A DNA stretch of 49,135 nt from Gemmatimonadaceae bacterium. GTDB taxonomy: Bacteria > Gemmatimonadota > Gemmatimonadetes > Gemmatimonadales > Gemmatimonadaceae. Of this stretch, positions 32,484 through 40,894 are shown one piece after another. Position 1 is the first letter of the stretch; each line of letters starts with the position of its first letter. The position numbers and the translations under genes are program-made. The notes beneath the pieces were generated by a model that ran no database searches, had not been told where the DNA came from, and worked only from the letters and a program-made list of their open reading frames with translations. The stretch covers positions 1 through 49,135 of the forward strand of contig JACMME010000200.1 in assembly GCA_014379205.1 (NCBI GenBank). The letters run 5' to 3'.

Positions 32484-33653
32484 CTACTTCAAGATCAGCT
32501 TTGCTATGGTCTGAAGCTGCATGTTGGACGTCCCTTCGTAAATCGTACCGATCTTCGCATCGCGGTAGAATTTCTCGACTGGATAGTCCGTTGTGTAGCC
32601 GTATCCACCAAAAAGCTCCACGCAGAGAGACGTTACCCGCTCGCAGACTTGCGAGCTGACCAGTTTCGCCATCGCGGCTTCGGTTGTGAACGGATGCCCC
32701 GCATCCTTCAGTCGCGCGGCGTTATAGACCAGAAGACGGGCTCCTTCGAGCTCGGCTGCCGCCTGCGCGAGCTGAAACTGCACCGCCTGGAAATCGGCAA
32801 TTTGCTTACCGAACTGCTTCCGCTCCCTCACGTATGCGATTGTGGCCTCGAGCGCACCGCGAGCAATACCTATCATTTGCGCGCCGATTCCTATACGTCC
32901 CTCGTTCAGCGTCTCTATCGCGATCTTGTAGCCCTGCCCAACCGGACCAAGCACGTTCTCGCCAGGTATCAGGCAACCATCCAGAATAAGCTCCGTTGTG
33001 CTCGACGCCCGAATCCCGAGTTTGTCCTCCCTCTTCCCGACCGAAAAGCCGGCGAAGTCGCGCTCGACGAGAAAAGCCGTGATGCCGCGGTAACCCGCCT
33101 CAGGATTGGCGTTGGCGAAAACGATGAACACCTCAGCTTCCGCTCCGTTCGTGATCCACATTTTTCGGCCGGTTACAATCCAGCCTTCGCCCTCCTGCCG
33201 CGCGCGGGTCGCTAGACCAAACGCGTCCGAACCAGACCCTGCTTCCGAGAGGGCGTAAGCTCCGACGGTTCCGCCTGTCAGCCGGTTGAGATACCGACGC
33301 TTCTGATCGTCGCTGCCGTAGCGTGTGATGGGATAGTTCACCAGGGTGTTTTGCACGTCGACGAGAATTGCCGCGGAAGCGTCCACCCGGCTCATCTCTT
33401 CCACCGCCAGCGTGACCATGAAGAGCGAGCCGCCGGCGCCTCCGTACTCTTCCGGTACCTCGATGCCCATTAGACCAAGCTCGAAGCATTTCGAGACGAG
33501 CGACCCATCGATCTTCTTCGCTTTGTCCATGGACGCGACCAGCGGGCGCACGTCCTCGTTTGCGAACGTAGCGACGGCATCGCGAAACATCGTCTCTTCA
33601 TCTGACAGCGCCGTAAGCGCCGGGCGTGTAGTCGGCAATATTTCAGTTGACAT
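32484..33653 (-). CDS. Acyl-CoA dehydrogenase (short/branched-chain type)
   Basis: 389 residues. An FAD enzyme that oxidises acyl-CoA to enoyl-CoA. Signatures: YALSEAGSGSDAFGLATRA (FAD contact), KMWITNGAEAEVF, ERKQFGKQIADFQAVQFQLA, and the canonical catalytic Glu373 in IYEGTSNMQ. It compares with the second dehydrogenase at 43353-44510, which lacks this residue. The short-chain or 2-methyl-branched class is suggested by general layout; the substrate is not proven. ATG at 33653 (MSTEILPTTRPALTALSDEE). It follows the HMT/MTHFR fusion gene with a 9-bp gap, so it may share the methionine-module transcript. Confidence 0.94.
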   Translation of the reverse strand: MSTEILPTTRPALTALSDEETMFRDAVATFANEDVRPLVASMDKAKKIDGSLVSKCFELGLMGIEVPEEYGGAGGSLFMVTLAVEEMSRVDASAAILVDVQNTLVNYPITRYGSDDQKRRYLNRLTGGTVGAYALSEAGSGSDAFGLATRARQEGEGWIVTGRKMWITNGAEAEVFIVFANANPEAGYRGITAFLVERDFAGFSVGKREDKLGIRASSTTELILDGCLIPGENVLGPVGQGYKIAIETLNEGRIGIGAQMIGIARGALEATIAYVRERKQFGKQIADFQAVQFQLAQAAAELEGARLLVYNAARLKDAGHPFTTEAAMAKLVSSQVCERVTSLCVELFGGYGYTTDYPVEKFYRDAKIGTIYEGTSNMQLQTIAKLILK

Positions 33654-33662
33654 GCCGGAATT

Positions 33663-35615
33663 CTAACTCCGGCTCGCAGCGGCTGATAGCAAATCTCCGG
33701 TTTCCGTGGCCCCACCGGCCGAGTCCCGCTTCCCGAAGACCTCCAACGCCAATTCCACCTTGCCAAAGGGAGCCGAGACCTGCACTCCCTGGACGGAACC
33801 GCGCACGCGCGAAAGCATTTCTCTCGCGATCTTGATCCCCTCCTGCATTGCCCGATCCTTGGAAACTGCATTGGACTGCCGCATACGGTCGATTATCGCC
33901 TGCGGAACCACCACGCCCGGGACCTCGTTTGCGAGGAACTCGGCGTTTCGCGCGGACACGAGCGGCCATATGCCGGCGATTATCGGGATGCGGACGTGAG
34001 CGATGCGTTCGAGAAACCGCTCCAGCTGCTCCACGTCGAAGACCGGCTGCGTGATGGCCCATTCGGCACCCGCCTCCACCTTCCATTCGAAGCGCCGGAT
34101 CTCGTGTTCCGGATCTATTGCACCCGGATTGACGCCAACCCCGATGGAGAATCGTGTCGGACTGCCGATGGCGTTGCCGCCGGGATCGAGGCCGCGGTTC
34201 AGCCGGCTGACGAGATTGGTCAGACCAATCGCATCGATGTCGAAGACCGCAGTAGCATCGGGATAAGGTCCCATTTTTGGCGGATCGCCGGTAATGAGCA
34301 GCATGTTGCGCAACCCGATAGCTGAAGCGCCGAGCAGATCCGACAGCATTCCAAGCAGGTTTCGGTCACGGCAACAGTAGTGTGTCACCGACTCGATGCC
34401 GATCTGCTGCTCGATCAGGACGCTGGTGAGAAGCGCTCCCATGCGGCTCTGCGCGCGCGGACCATCGGGAACATTCACGGCGTCGACGCCGGCAACCTTG
34501 AGAGCACGAACTCCACTCAGCATTTTGCTGGCGTCCACGCCTCTAGGCGGAACGATCTCCACGCTAGTTACAAATTCGCCGGCCGCGATTCTCTGCGACC
34601 ACCGTGAGCGTTCGGCGAATGGCACGGGCTCGACACCGCCTGGTGCCGGTGTCTCGGCCCCGTCTGCCGGTGAGGGCACCTTCCGGCCCCGCGTTGCACC
34701 AGTCGTGAACGATGGCCTGCCGTGCCGCGGAAGGAGTGGACGAATTCCTTGCACGATGGCACGGATGTGCTCCGGTGTCGTTCCGCAACAACCCCCGATT
34801 ATCCTGGCGCCGGCCTGGATGAGGTGACGGGCGTAGCTCGCCATGTATTCGGGACTCGCCATGTACATCGTTCGTCCACCAACATCGCGCGGCATTCCGG
34901 CGTTCGGCTGCGCACTCAGCTTCCGGCGCGTCACCGGCGTCATCCGCTCGATTGCATCCAGAATGATCTGCGGGCCGACGGAGCAATTGAGTCCGATAGC
35001 GTCCGCGCCCCACCCGTCGAGCGTCCGCGCAACGTCCGCGGCATCGGAGCCATACGGCGTGTGACAGTCGTTGCCGATGGTCATCTGCGCTATTACAGGG
35101 AGAGACGAATCGACATCCCTTGCGGCAAGCAGGGCCTGTTCCATCTCGTCGAGATCGCCGAATGTCTCAAGCAGAAAAAGATCGGCACCCCCTTCGCGCA
35201 ACGCCCGCATCTGCTCGCTGAAATGCGCCCGTGCTTCCTCCCTGCTCGTCGGGCCGTAGGGCTCGATGCGTACTCCAAGCGGACCAACAGCCCCTGCCAC
35301 CCACACCGCATCTCCAGCGGCCTCCCGCGCGATCTGGGCAGCCCGCAAATTCAGCTCGCCTACCTGCGACTCCAGTCCATATTGGCTGAGTTTGGTCCTG
35401 TTGGCGCCGAAAGAATTGGTTTCCAGTACCTCCGCGCCTGCTTTCACGTACGCCCGGTGCACGTCGCGCACCAGGTCGGGTGCGCGAAGATTCAGCTCGT
35501 CATAGCACTGATTGATGAAAATGCCCTTGGAATACAGCATCGTTCCCATCGCGCCGTCGAAGACGACTACGCGATCGGGATCCAGCAATTCGTGCGCGTT
35601 GCGGGCCTCACTCAT
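33663..35615 (-). CDS. Bifunctional homocysteine S-methyltransferase/methylenetetrahydrofolate reductase
   Basis: 650 residues. N-terminal 1-305 is a homocysteine S-methyltransferase domain: VVFDGAMGTMLYSKG, GLNCSVGPQ with one zinc Cys and GGCCGTTPEH with the other two. The C-terminal part (about 350-640) is the MTHFR TIM barrel that binds FAD (SVEIVPPRGVD, VNVPDGPRAQSRMG, CRDRNLLGMLSDLLGA, LITGDPPKMGPYPDATAVFD, WAITQPVFDVEQLERFLERI). It could make 5-methyl-THF for MetH, coded just upstream, and also methylate homocysteine itself from another donor such as S-methylmethionine. I use ATG at 35615 rather than GTG at 35624. The heptad array at 35634-35741 lies between it and metH. Confidence 0.92.
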   Translation of the reverse strand: MSEARNAHELLDPDRVVVFDGAMGTMLYSKGIFINQCYDELNLRAPDLVRDVHRAYVKAGAEVLETNSFGANRTKLSQYGLESQVGELNLRAAQIAREAAGDAVWVAGAVGPLGVRIEPYGPTSREEARAHFSEQMRALREGGADLFLLETFGDLDEMEQALLAARDVDSSLPVIAQMTIGNDCHTPYGSDAADVARTLDGWGADAIGLNCSVGPQIILDAIERMTPVTRRKLSAQPNAGMPRDVGGRTMYMASPEYMASYARHLIQAGARIIGGCCGTTPEHIRAIVQGIRPLLPRHGRPSFTTGATRGRKVPSPADGAETPAPGGVEPVPFAERSRWSQRIAAGEFVTSVEIVPPRGVDASKMLSGVRALKVAGVDAVNVPDGPRAQSRMGALLTSVLIEQQIGIESVTHYCCRDRNLLGMLSDLLGASAIGLRNMLLITGDPPKMGPYPDATAVFDIDAIGLTNLVSRLNRGLDPGGNAIGSPTRFSIGVGVNPGAIDPEHEIRRFEWKVEAGAEWAITQPVFDVEQLERFLERIAHVRIPIIAGIWPLVSARNAEFLANEVPGVVVPQAIIDRMRQSNAVSKDRAMQEGIKIAREMLSRVRGSVQGVQVSAPFGKVELALEVFGKRDSAGGATETGDLLSAAASRS

Positions 35616-35633
35616 GGCGCGCACCGTAAGGTC

Positions 35634-35741
35634 GGGAGTGGGGGGTGAGAGAATGGGAGTGGGGGGTGAGGAGTAACCTGGGGGATAGCCGTGCTGCCGA
35701 GCAGCTGGTCCATACTCCCCATCCCCTATCCCCCACTCCCC
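35634..35741. repeat. Heptad inverted array, units GGGAGTG/GGGGGTG, between metH and the MTHFR fusion
   Basis: Left arm, in strict 7-nt register from 35634: GGGAGTG, GGGGGTG, AGAGAAT, GGGAGTG, GGGGGTG, AGGAGTA. Right arm from 35714: ACTCCCC, ATCCCCT, ATCCCCC, ACTCCCC, ending 35741. The spacer holds a 5-bp stem GCTGC-CGA-GCAGC (35692-35704 region). The array lies 18 bases upstream of the fusion gene's start and ends 10 bases before the metH stop. Confidence 0.85.
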
Positions 35742-35750
35742 AATCTTTGC

Positions 35751-38700
35751 TCATACGCCCGCTGCCTCAGTGACCCGCGCCCGCTCACCCGACCCGGCGT
35801 TCTCCGAGCGCACAGCGTAGTACTTGGCTTCCGGATGATGGATGACGATAGCCGCGGTTGATTGCTCGGGTACAAGCTGGAACGCCGTCGTCAGCTCCAT
35901 GCCAATCGCATGTGCCGGCAGGATGCGAAAGAGATCCTTGTGTCCCTCGAGATCCGGGCACGCTGGATAGCCCCACGAATATCTCTTGCCCTGCTCCGAC
36001 GGTATGCCCAATTCACTCCGGATGCGCTCGTGCATCCACTGTGCAACTGCCTCGGCAGATTCCACTGCCAGTCCGTGCGCGTAGAATGCTTCGCTGTATT
36101 CAGCGCGTGCCTGCAGGGCGTCAAAGAGCCGCGTGGCCGCGTCCCCCACGGTCACAATCTGGAAGGCCGCGACATCCATCTCGCCGGATTCCACGTTGCG
36201 GAAATAGTCAGCCAGGCAGAGCCGTTCCCGGCCCTCCTGCCGGGGAAAGTGGAAGCGGGCCGTCTCACGCAGCGCTCCCCCGTCGCTCTCGTATGCGGCA
36301 GGATCATAAAGTATGAGATCGTTTCCGCTGGACTGCGCCGGGTAGTAGCCGTATACCGCTTGCGGCGTCAGCCAACCGTCGCGCTTCGCCGCGCCCTTGA
36401 GTCTCTCCAGAGTCGGACGAAACTCGTCGCGAACTGTCGCGTCGAACGCTGCCCCGCTGCCGCGACCGCCCCATTGCAACCGGAAAAGCTCGTCAAGGTC
36501 CAGAAACTCGAACACTTCGTCCAACGGAATTTCGCGAAGAACTCGTGTGCCGAAAAACGGTGGCGACGGAACCGCGTTACTGGAGGCAACGTCGCTCCGT
36601 GCTCCCGATGCACTGCCGACGGCGACATCCTTCCCAACCTGGGACTTGAGAAAAACGTCACCTCTCGCGTCGTCCAGCTGCTTCTGGACGAACGTTTCGC
36701 GACGCTGAGAGTCGATGAGTATCTCCATCGTGTCCAACCCCTCGAACGCATCCTTGCAGTAGAACACCCCTGGTGCGTACGCTCGCTCGCCGTCTACGAA
36801 AAGCGCGCGTCGTCCAAAGCGCCGGTTGATCGCGGCGCCGCCGATGAGCACGGGGAACGCAAGCCCACGCTTATCCAACTCCTGCACGCAGATGGGCATC
36901 TGCTTCGATGTCGAAACAAGAAGAGCGGACAACCCGATCGCATCGGCACCAACTTCCACCGCCTTGTCGATGATCGTGTTGACTGGAACCTGTTTGCCGA
37001 GATCGAATACGGTGTAGCCGTTGTTCGAGAGAATCGTATTGACGAGCGACTTCCCGATATCGTGCACGTCGCCGTACACCGTTGCCAGCACGACCTTCCC
37101 TTTGGTGTACCCCTCCTTTCGCTCGAGGAACTGCTCGAGGTGGCGTACCGCCTTCTTCATCACCTCGGCGCTTTGAAGAACGAAAGGCAGGATCAGCTCT
37201 CCCGCACCGAACTTGTCGCCCACCTCCTTCATTGCGGGGAGCAGCACCTCGTTGAGCAGACGCACCGGGTCCTGCCTCACGCCCGCTTCATCCAGCGTGT
37301 CCTCAATCCCTTCCTTCTTCCGGTGGAGAATCTGCCAATGGATGCGCTGTACCGCCGTCATCCCGGCAGTCGGATCCTCCTTTTCGACGCCTCCGGCATC
37401 ACGCTTTTCCGCTCCCGAGAAGGTGTCGATGAAACGCTGCAGTGCATCCTGCCGCCGGTTGAACACGAGGTCGTCGGCCAGAGCGCGCTCGTCTACGGAG
37501 ATCTCCGCGTACGGACGAATATGAGCCGGATTCACGATCGCGGCATCGAGCCCGGCTTCCACGCAGTGGTGCAGGAAAACCGAGTTCAGCACGCCGCGTG
37601 CGTCCGGCGACAAGCCGAAGCTCACATTGGAAACGCCAAGAATGGTCAGTACGCCAGGCAACTCACGCTTGATGAGGCGAATTCCCTCGATCGTCTCTGC
37701 TGCGCTATCGATCCACTCCTCGTCGCCCGTCGCGAGCGTGAACGTGAGCGCATCGTAGATGAGATCCTCGGGCGCAAGGCCGTACTCGCCCACGACGATA
37801 TCATAAATGGCTCGCGCTACTTCCAGCTTTCGTGCGCGCGTCTTTGCCATTCCGATCTCATCGATCGTGAGAGCTACCAGCGCTGCTCCGTGCAGCTTCG
37901 CCAACGGAACTACGGAATCGATTCGCTTTCGTCCGTTCTCCATGTTGATGGAGTTGATGATGGCGCGCCCCGGAATGTGCTCGAGTGCTCGTTCTATGAC
38001 GGAAGCTTCGGTCGAATCAATCACCAGAGGCGTCTCGACACTCATCGACAGCAGCTTGACCACCCTGGACATCTGCTCGGCCTCATCACCGCGCTCGGTG
38101 AGCGCTACGCAGACATCGAGAACGTGAGCGCCGGCGTCCACTTGCTCACGCGCGACTTCGAGGATGCCTTCGTAGTCGTCCGCAAGGAGAAGACGCTTGA
38201 TCTTGCGGGAGCCCTGCGAGTTCACACGCTCTCCAACGAGCAGCGGCGGAGGGTCCTGGTGCAGCGTGATAGCCCGCATTGCCGAGCTCACACGCGCGAT
38301 CTTGCGCACAGGGTGCGGTGTCCGGTGTTCGCTGCCCGGTTGGTACTGCGCAGTGCTCGGCGCTCGCTGCCCAGTGCCCTGTTGGGACCGCGCGGTTCCT
38401 CCCGGCGACCGGGAGGCCAGTTGGTCCGCTGGCGTATGGTGCAGTCCACGCACGGCTGCTACTACCGCCTTCAAATGCTCAGGAGTCGTCCCGCAGCATC
38501 CCCCCACAATCCGTACTCCAAAATCGCGCACGAACTCCGCGAGCGCGGCCGCCAAAGGCGCCGGTTCTAACGGATACACAGCGTCCCCTGTCCCCGTGTT
38601 GAGTGGGAGCCCCGCGTTTGGGATACAGGAGATCGGCCGCGTAGCATGCTCGCCGAGGTAGCGAATCGGTTCGCGCATGTGCTCGGGCCCGGTTGAGCAG

Positions 38701-39401
38701 TTAAGACCGATGACGTCAACGCGCAGAGCTTCGAGCGTCGTCATCGCGCTGGCGACGTCGGTTCCGAGCAACATGCGGCCGCTGGTATCGAGCGTCACCT
38801 GTGTCTGAATAGGTACTCGACGGCCCAATTCGGCGAATAGGCGTTCCAAACCGGCTACGGCGGCCTTCACCTCCAGGATGTCCTGCGAGGTCTCGATAAG
38901 GAGGACATCCACACCTCCCTCAACGAGCGCTTTTCCCTGGAGATAAAAGTTTTCGCTCAACTCCTCGAACGTGATGTCGGAGAGCGCCGGATCGCTGCTG
39001 GACGGCAGCATTCCAGTAGGCCCCATGGAGCCGGCGACAAAGCGAGGATGTTCCTTCGTCGCATATTTGTCGCACGCGGCGCGCGCGAGCCGTCCCGCCT
39101 CCCGATTAATCTCCTGGTACTTGTCACCGAGCCCCCATTCATGCAGGCGGCGTGGCGTGCTCTGAAATGTGCATGTCTCGACGACATCGCATCCGACACT
39201 CAGAAAACTTTCATGTATCGCCTGGATGACGTCCGGACGCGTGAGCACGAGATTGTCATTGCAGCCTTCCAGCGATTTTCCGCCGAAGTCGTCAGCGGTC
39301 AGATGATAATTTTGAATGTTCGTGCCCATCGCGCCGTCGTAGATCAGAACTCGGCGCGAAAGCTCGGAGAGATATGAGTCGGAGGTGTTATCGATCGACA
39401 T
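35751..39401 (-). CDS. metH: Cobalamin-dependent methionine synthase
   Basis: 1216 residues, all four MetH modules. (1) Homocysteine domain 1-320, zinc ligands C235, C302, C303. (2) Pterin domain about 375-650 (GERVNSQG, DAGAHVLDVCVALT, INSINMENG, GVSNVSFGL). (3) Cobalamin cap and Rossmann domain about 680-900, with axial His780 in GDVHDIGKSL. (4) AdoMet reactivation domain to the end (RYSWGYPACPDLEGH). It methylates homocysteine from 5-methyl-THF in the cytosol. The linker between modules 1 and 2 (about 333-366, GTARSQQGTGQRAPSTAQ) is coded by a heptad repeat tract, read in frame. Its leader has a promoter, a SAM-II riboswitch and a terminator-like hairpin. The MTHFR fusion gene follows on the same strand. 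Confidence 0.97.
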   Translation of the reverse strand: MSIDNTSDSYLSELSRRVLIYDGAMGTNIQNYHLTADDFGGKSLEGCNDNLVLTRPDVIQAIHESFLSVGCDVVETCTFQSTPRRLHEWGLGDKYQEINREAGRLARAACDKYATKEHPRFVAGSMGPTGMLPSSSDPALSDITFEELSENFYLQGKALVEGGVDVLLIETSQDILEVKAAVAGLERLFAELGRRVPIQTQVTLDTSGRMLLGTDVASAMTTLEALRVDVIGLNCSTGPEHMREPIRYLGEHATRPISCIPNAGLPLNTGTGDAVYPLEPAPLAAALAEFVRDFGVRIVGGCCGTTPEHLKAVVAAVRGLHHTPADQLASRSPGGTARSQQGTGQRAPSTAQYQPGSEHRTPHPVRKIARVSSAMRAITLHQDPPPLLVGERVNSQGSRKIKRLLLADDYEGILEVAREQVDAGAHVLDVCVALTERGDEAEQMSRVVKLLSMSVETPLVIDSTEASVIERALEHIPGRAIINSINMENGRKRIDSVVPLAKLHGAALVALTIDEIGMAKTRARKLEVARAIYDIVVGEYGLAPEDLIYDALTFTLATGDEEWIDSAAETIEGIRLIKRELPGVLTILGVSNVSFGLSPDARGVLNSVFLHHCVEAGLDAAIVNPAHIRPYAEISVDERALADDLVFNRRQDALQRFIDTFSGAEKRDAGGVEKEDPTAGMTAVQRIHWQILHRKKEGIEDTLDEAGVRQDPVRLLNEVLLPAMKEVGDKFGAGELILPFVLQSAEVMKKAVRHLEQFLERKEGYTKGKVVLATVYGDVHDIGKSLVNTILSNNGYTVFDLGKQVPVNTIIDKAVEVGADAIGLSALLVSTSKQMPICVQELDKRGLAFPVLIGGAAINRRFGRRALFVDGERAYAPGVFYCKDAFEGLDTMEILIDSQRRETFVQKQLDDARGDVFLKSQVGKDVAVGSASGARSDVASSNAVPSPPFFGTRVLREIPLDEVFEFLDLDELFRLQWGGRGSGAAFDATVRDEFRPTLERLKGAAKRDGWLTPQAVYGYYPAQSSGNDLILYDPAAYESDGGALRETARFHFPRQEGRERLCLADYFRNVESGEMDVAAFQIVTVGDAATRLFDALQARAEYSEAFYAHGLAVESAEAVAQWMHERIRSELGIPSEQGKRYSWGYPACPDLEGHKDLFRILPAHAIGMELTTAFQLVPEQSTAAIVIHHPEAKYYAVRSENAGSGERARVTEAAGV
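38306..38405. repeat. Heptad tract inside the metH coding region
   Basis: On the plus strand, units in 7-nt register: GTGTCCG, GTGTTCG, CTGCCCG, GTTGGTA, CTGCGCA, GTGCTCG, GCGCTCG, CTGCCCA, GTGCCCT, GTTGGGA, CCGCGCG (about 38316-38392). The tract has no stop codon in the metH frame and codes for about 33 residues of the linker between the homocysteine and pterin modules. Its length (about 100 bases) and position in a flexible linker fit an insertion that the protein tolerates. Confidence 0.7.
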
Positions 39402-39412
39402 GCGTGTAGCCC

Positions 39413-39446
39413 AGAAAACGAAATGCCCGGTGCGCGGGCACCAGGC
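39413..39446 (-). terminator. Terminator-like hairpin between the SAM-II aptamer and metH
   Basis: On the metH strand, a 9-bp stem GCCTGGTGC/GCACCGGGC (one G-T pair) with loop CCGC is followed by the T-rich stretch ATTTCGTTTTCT, 12 bases before the ATG region. It begins only a few bases after the aptamer core. This is what an intrinsic terminator used as the riboswitch output would look like. The stem also lies where a ribosome binding site is expected, so control of translation is an alternative. Confidence 0.6.
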
Positions 39447-39448
39447 CG

Positions 39449-39498
39449 GCGCTTTAGCGAATTATTTAACGTGGCCGCAAGTTGCCTGAAATCGCCAC
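39449..39498 (-). promoter_or_regulatory. SAM-II (SAM-alpha) riboswitch aptamer upstream of metH
   Basis: SAM-II riboswitches are short H-type pseudoknots that bind S-adenosylmethionine and switch off methionine genes. Read on the minus strand: P1 GUGGC (39494-39498) pairs with GCCAC (39471-39475); the loop holds the conserved GAUUU and UUGC segments; P1 is followed by UUAAAUAA and then GCUAAA (39451-39458 region). This order (GAUUU, UUGC, UUAAAU, GCUAAA) is the family pattern as I know it from metA/metZ leaders. High SAM would reduce expression of metH and probably of the genes behind it. Confidence 0.8.
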
Positions 39499-39520
39499 AG
39501 AATCAGTTGTGTACTCACGG

Positions 39521-39549
39521 ATGCTAACTGGAACGACTGCGAGAGGCAA
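39521..39549 (-). promoter_or_regulatory. Probable sigma-70 promoter of metH
   Basis: On the minus strand TTGCCT (39544-39549) and TAGCAT (39521-39526) are separated by exactly 17 bp, each matching four of six consensus bases. The predicted start of transcription (about 39514) is a few bases before the SAM-II P1 stem, so the RNA would begin with the aptamer, as is usual. Confidence 0.45.
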
Positions 39550-39730
39550 GCTTTCCGACTACCTTCCGGCCCTCCGCTGAGAATTGGTATGTGTGTCCCG
39601 TGGCGGCCCAGCGTCCCCAGGCCTTGCCGCCACTCCGTTCAAGGGCCCGAGCCTAAGTCATGCCGTCTGTGCGGCGTTCCACCCAAGCCCTTTCGTATCG
39701 CGTCGATTTTTCCGTCACGATTTTCACTCT

Positions 39731-40867
39731 CTACGGCGTGCTGACGTACGCGTGATCCCACCACGTATACATGTCGTAGGGAACTTTTACCGTATTGCCT
39801 CCGCCCCATATTGACGTGATGCTGACAGCGTTGAAAGCCGTCTCCCCGGCCGCCAGGTAGATGATGTTGCGGTGATCCATAATTTTCGTCCCGTTTAGCC
39901 ACAGATGCGCCTGGCCATTTGGTTGCCCTGACGTGTTAGCCACCAGCAAAAACTCGAGCTTATGCCACACGCCCCGCGCCAGCGTAACGCCGGGCAGGAG
40001 GTTGGGCCCCAGGTTCAGCGCGACTTGCGGAACGCTCTGTAGGCGCAACTGGGGTTGCAATGGCCCCATTCCTAGTCCCTGAGCGGAGAAGTAGGCAGAC
40101 GTTGTGTTGTTAGCCATGTAGAAAAACGCGAGTTTGTTTACTCCTGAAGTGGGATGACCGTAAAAATTCGAGGATATTCGTACGGCCGTGGACATGTAGA
40201 CAGCGCTGGGGTTGGGCTGAAGCAGAAGTCCAATGCCCACTGGAGCAGTACCCCCGACCATTCCGGTAGGGTAGCGGATTTGTGCCACAGTTCCGGGCGA
40301 AATAGGCCCAGTCAAATCACTCACGATGGACAATTGTGATCTGTTGTATTCCGTGTTTGCCTCCCACCATTCCGCTGCGGCAAAGTCCGTTCGTGTAAAA
40401 GCCCGCGTCTTGAACGGACGGTCTGCGACTGCAGTGTACCCGGCGGGCTCATTCCTGCCTGCTCCGACCCGGGTGAAGTGGCCCGGAAGAGGCCGAATGC
40501 CGACTCCGGGCAAGAAAACGTTGACTGTGACGGTATCCTCTGCTCCGTCGCGCCGGGCGAAAACCGTCGTGGTTCCCACACCGTGGGCTCGGATTGTTCC
40601 GAGGGCCGAAACGGTCGCCACCGTGGGATTGCTGGTTACCCACGTGACATTCTGCGACGGCAGAAGAGTGCCGGTGTTGTTTGTGACTTCGACCTTGATA
40701 CGAACGGTGTCACCTGGGTGTCGCGCAACGGTGCCCGGATCAACCGTAACCCTGGTTGTTCCGGCGGCATTGTAGCCGAGCGATGGCCGCTCGAGTGGGT
40801 GGTTGGGTGCGGTCGCATCGGTGCATGCGGCCAGGAACAACACGAGTGAGGCGGTAGTCGCTCGCAT
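39731..40867 (-). CDS. Secreted lipoprotein: Ig-like (Big_2) domain plus beta-sandwich (polysaccharide-lyase-like) domain
   Basis: 378 residues. A lipoprotein signal RATTASLVLFLAAC gives a lipidated Cys at about residue 15. Residues about 37-122 are a bacterial Ig-like group 2 domain (TRVTVDPGTVARHPGDTVRIKVEV, NVTWVTSNPTVATVSALGTIRAHGVGTTTVFA), typical of surface adhesins. Residues about 160-378 read as a jelly-roll fold (HKLEFLLVANTSGQPNGQAHLWLNG, YDMYTWWDHAYVSTP), similar in layout to the next gene's product and to polysaccharide lyase/LamG-like proteins; no catalytic residues can be named. ATG at 40867; a c-di-GMP-I riboswitch lies 28-118 bases upstream, so this protein is likely made in response to c-di-GMP and may bind an exopolysaccharide matrix. 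Confidence 0.75.
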   Translation of the reverse strand: MRATTASLVLFLAACTDATAPNHPLERPSLGYNAAGTTRVTVDPGTVARHPGDTVRIKVEVTNNTGTLLPSQNVTWVTSNPTVATVSALGTIRAHGVGTTTVFARRDGAEDTVTVNVFLPGVGIRPLPGHFTRVGAGRNEPAGYTAVADRPFKTRAFTRTDFAAAEWWEANTEYNRSQLSIVSDLTGPISPGTVAQIRYPTGMVGGTAPVGIGLLLQPNPSAVYMSTAVRISSNFYGHPTSGVNKLAFFYMANNTTSAYFSAQGLGMGPLQPQLRLQSVPQVALNLGPNLLPGVTLARGVWHKLEFLLVANTSGQPNGQAHLWLNGTKIMDHRNIIYLAAGETAFNAVSITSIWGGGNTVKVPYDMYTWWDHAYVSTP

Positions 40868-40894
40868 GGCGATAGCTCCATGTGGCTCCGCTCG

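Larger units (their letters stand above)
39402..39730. other. metH leader and end of the lipoprotein transcript
   Basis: This 329-bp gap has no gene. From right to left on the minus strand it holds: a strong hairpin at 39600-39633 (perfect 8-bp stem GTGGCGGC/GCCGCCAC, 18-nt loop, no T-run), about 100 bases after the lipoprotein stop; then a promoter (39521-39549); the SAM-II aptamer (39449-39498); and the terminator-like hairpin (39413-39446). The 39600 hairpin may end or process the lipoprotein message. Confidence 0.6.

Noticed and set aside
35862..38570. Long open frame of 902 codons on the plus strand
   Set aside because: It lies wholly opposite metH, whose domains are all recognised; long antisense frames are expected in GC-rich coding DNA and its protein resembles nothing.
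39402..39730. Cobalamin riboswitch before metH
   Set aside because: No B12 box or other core segments were found; the SAM-II pattern explains the leader better.
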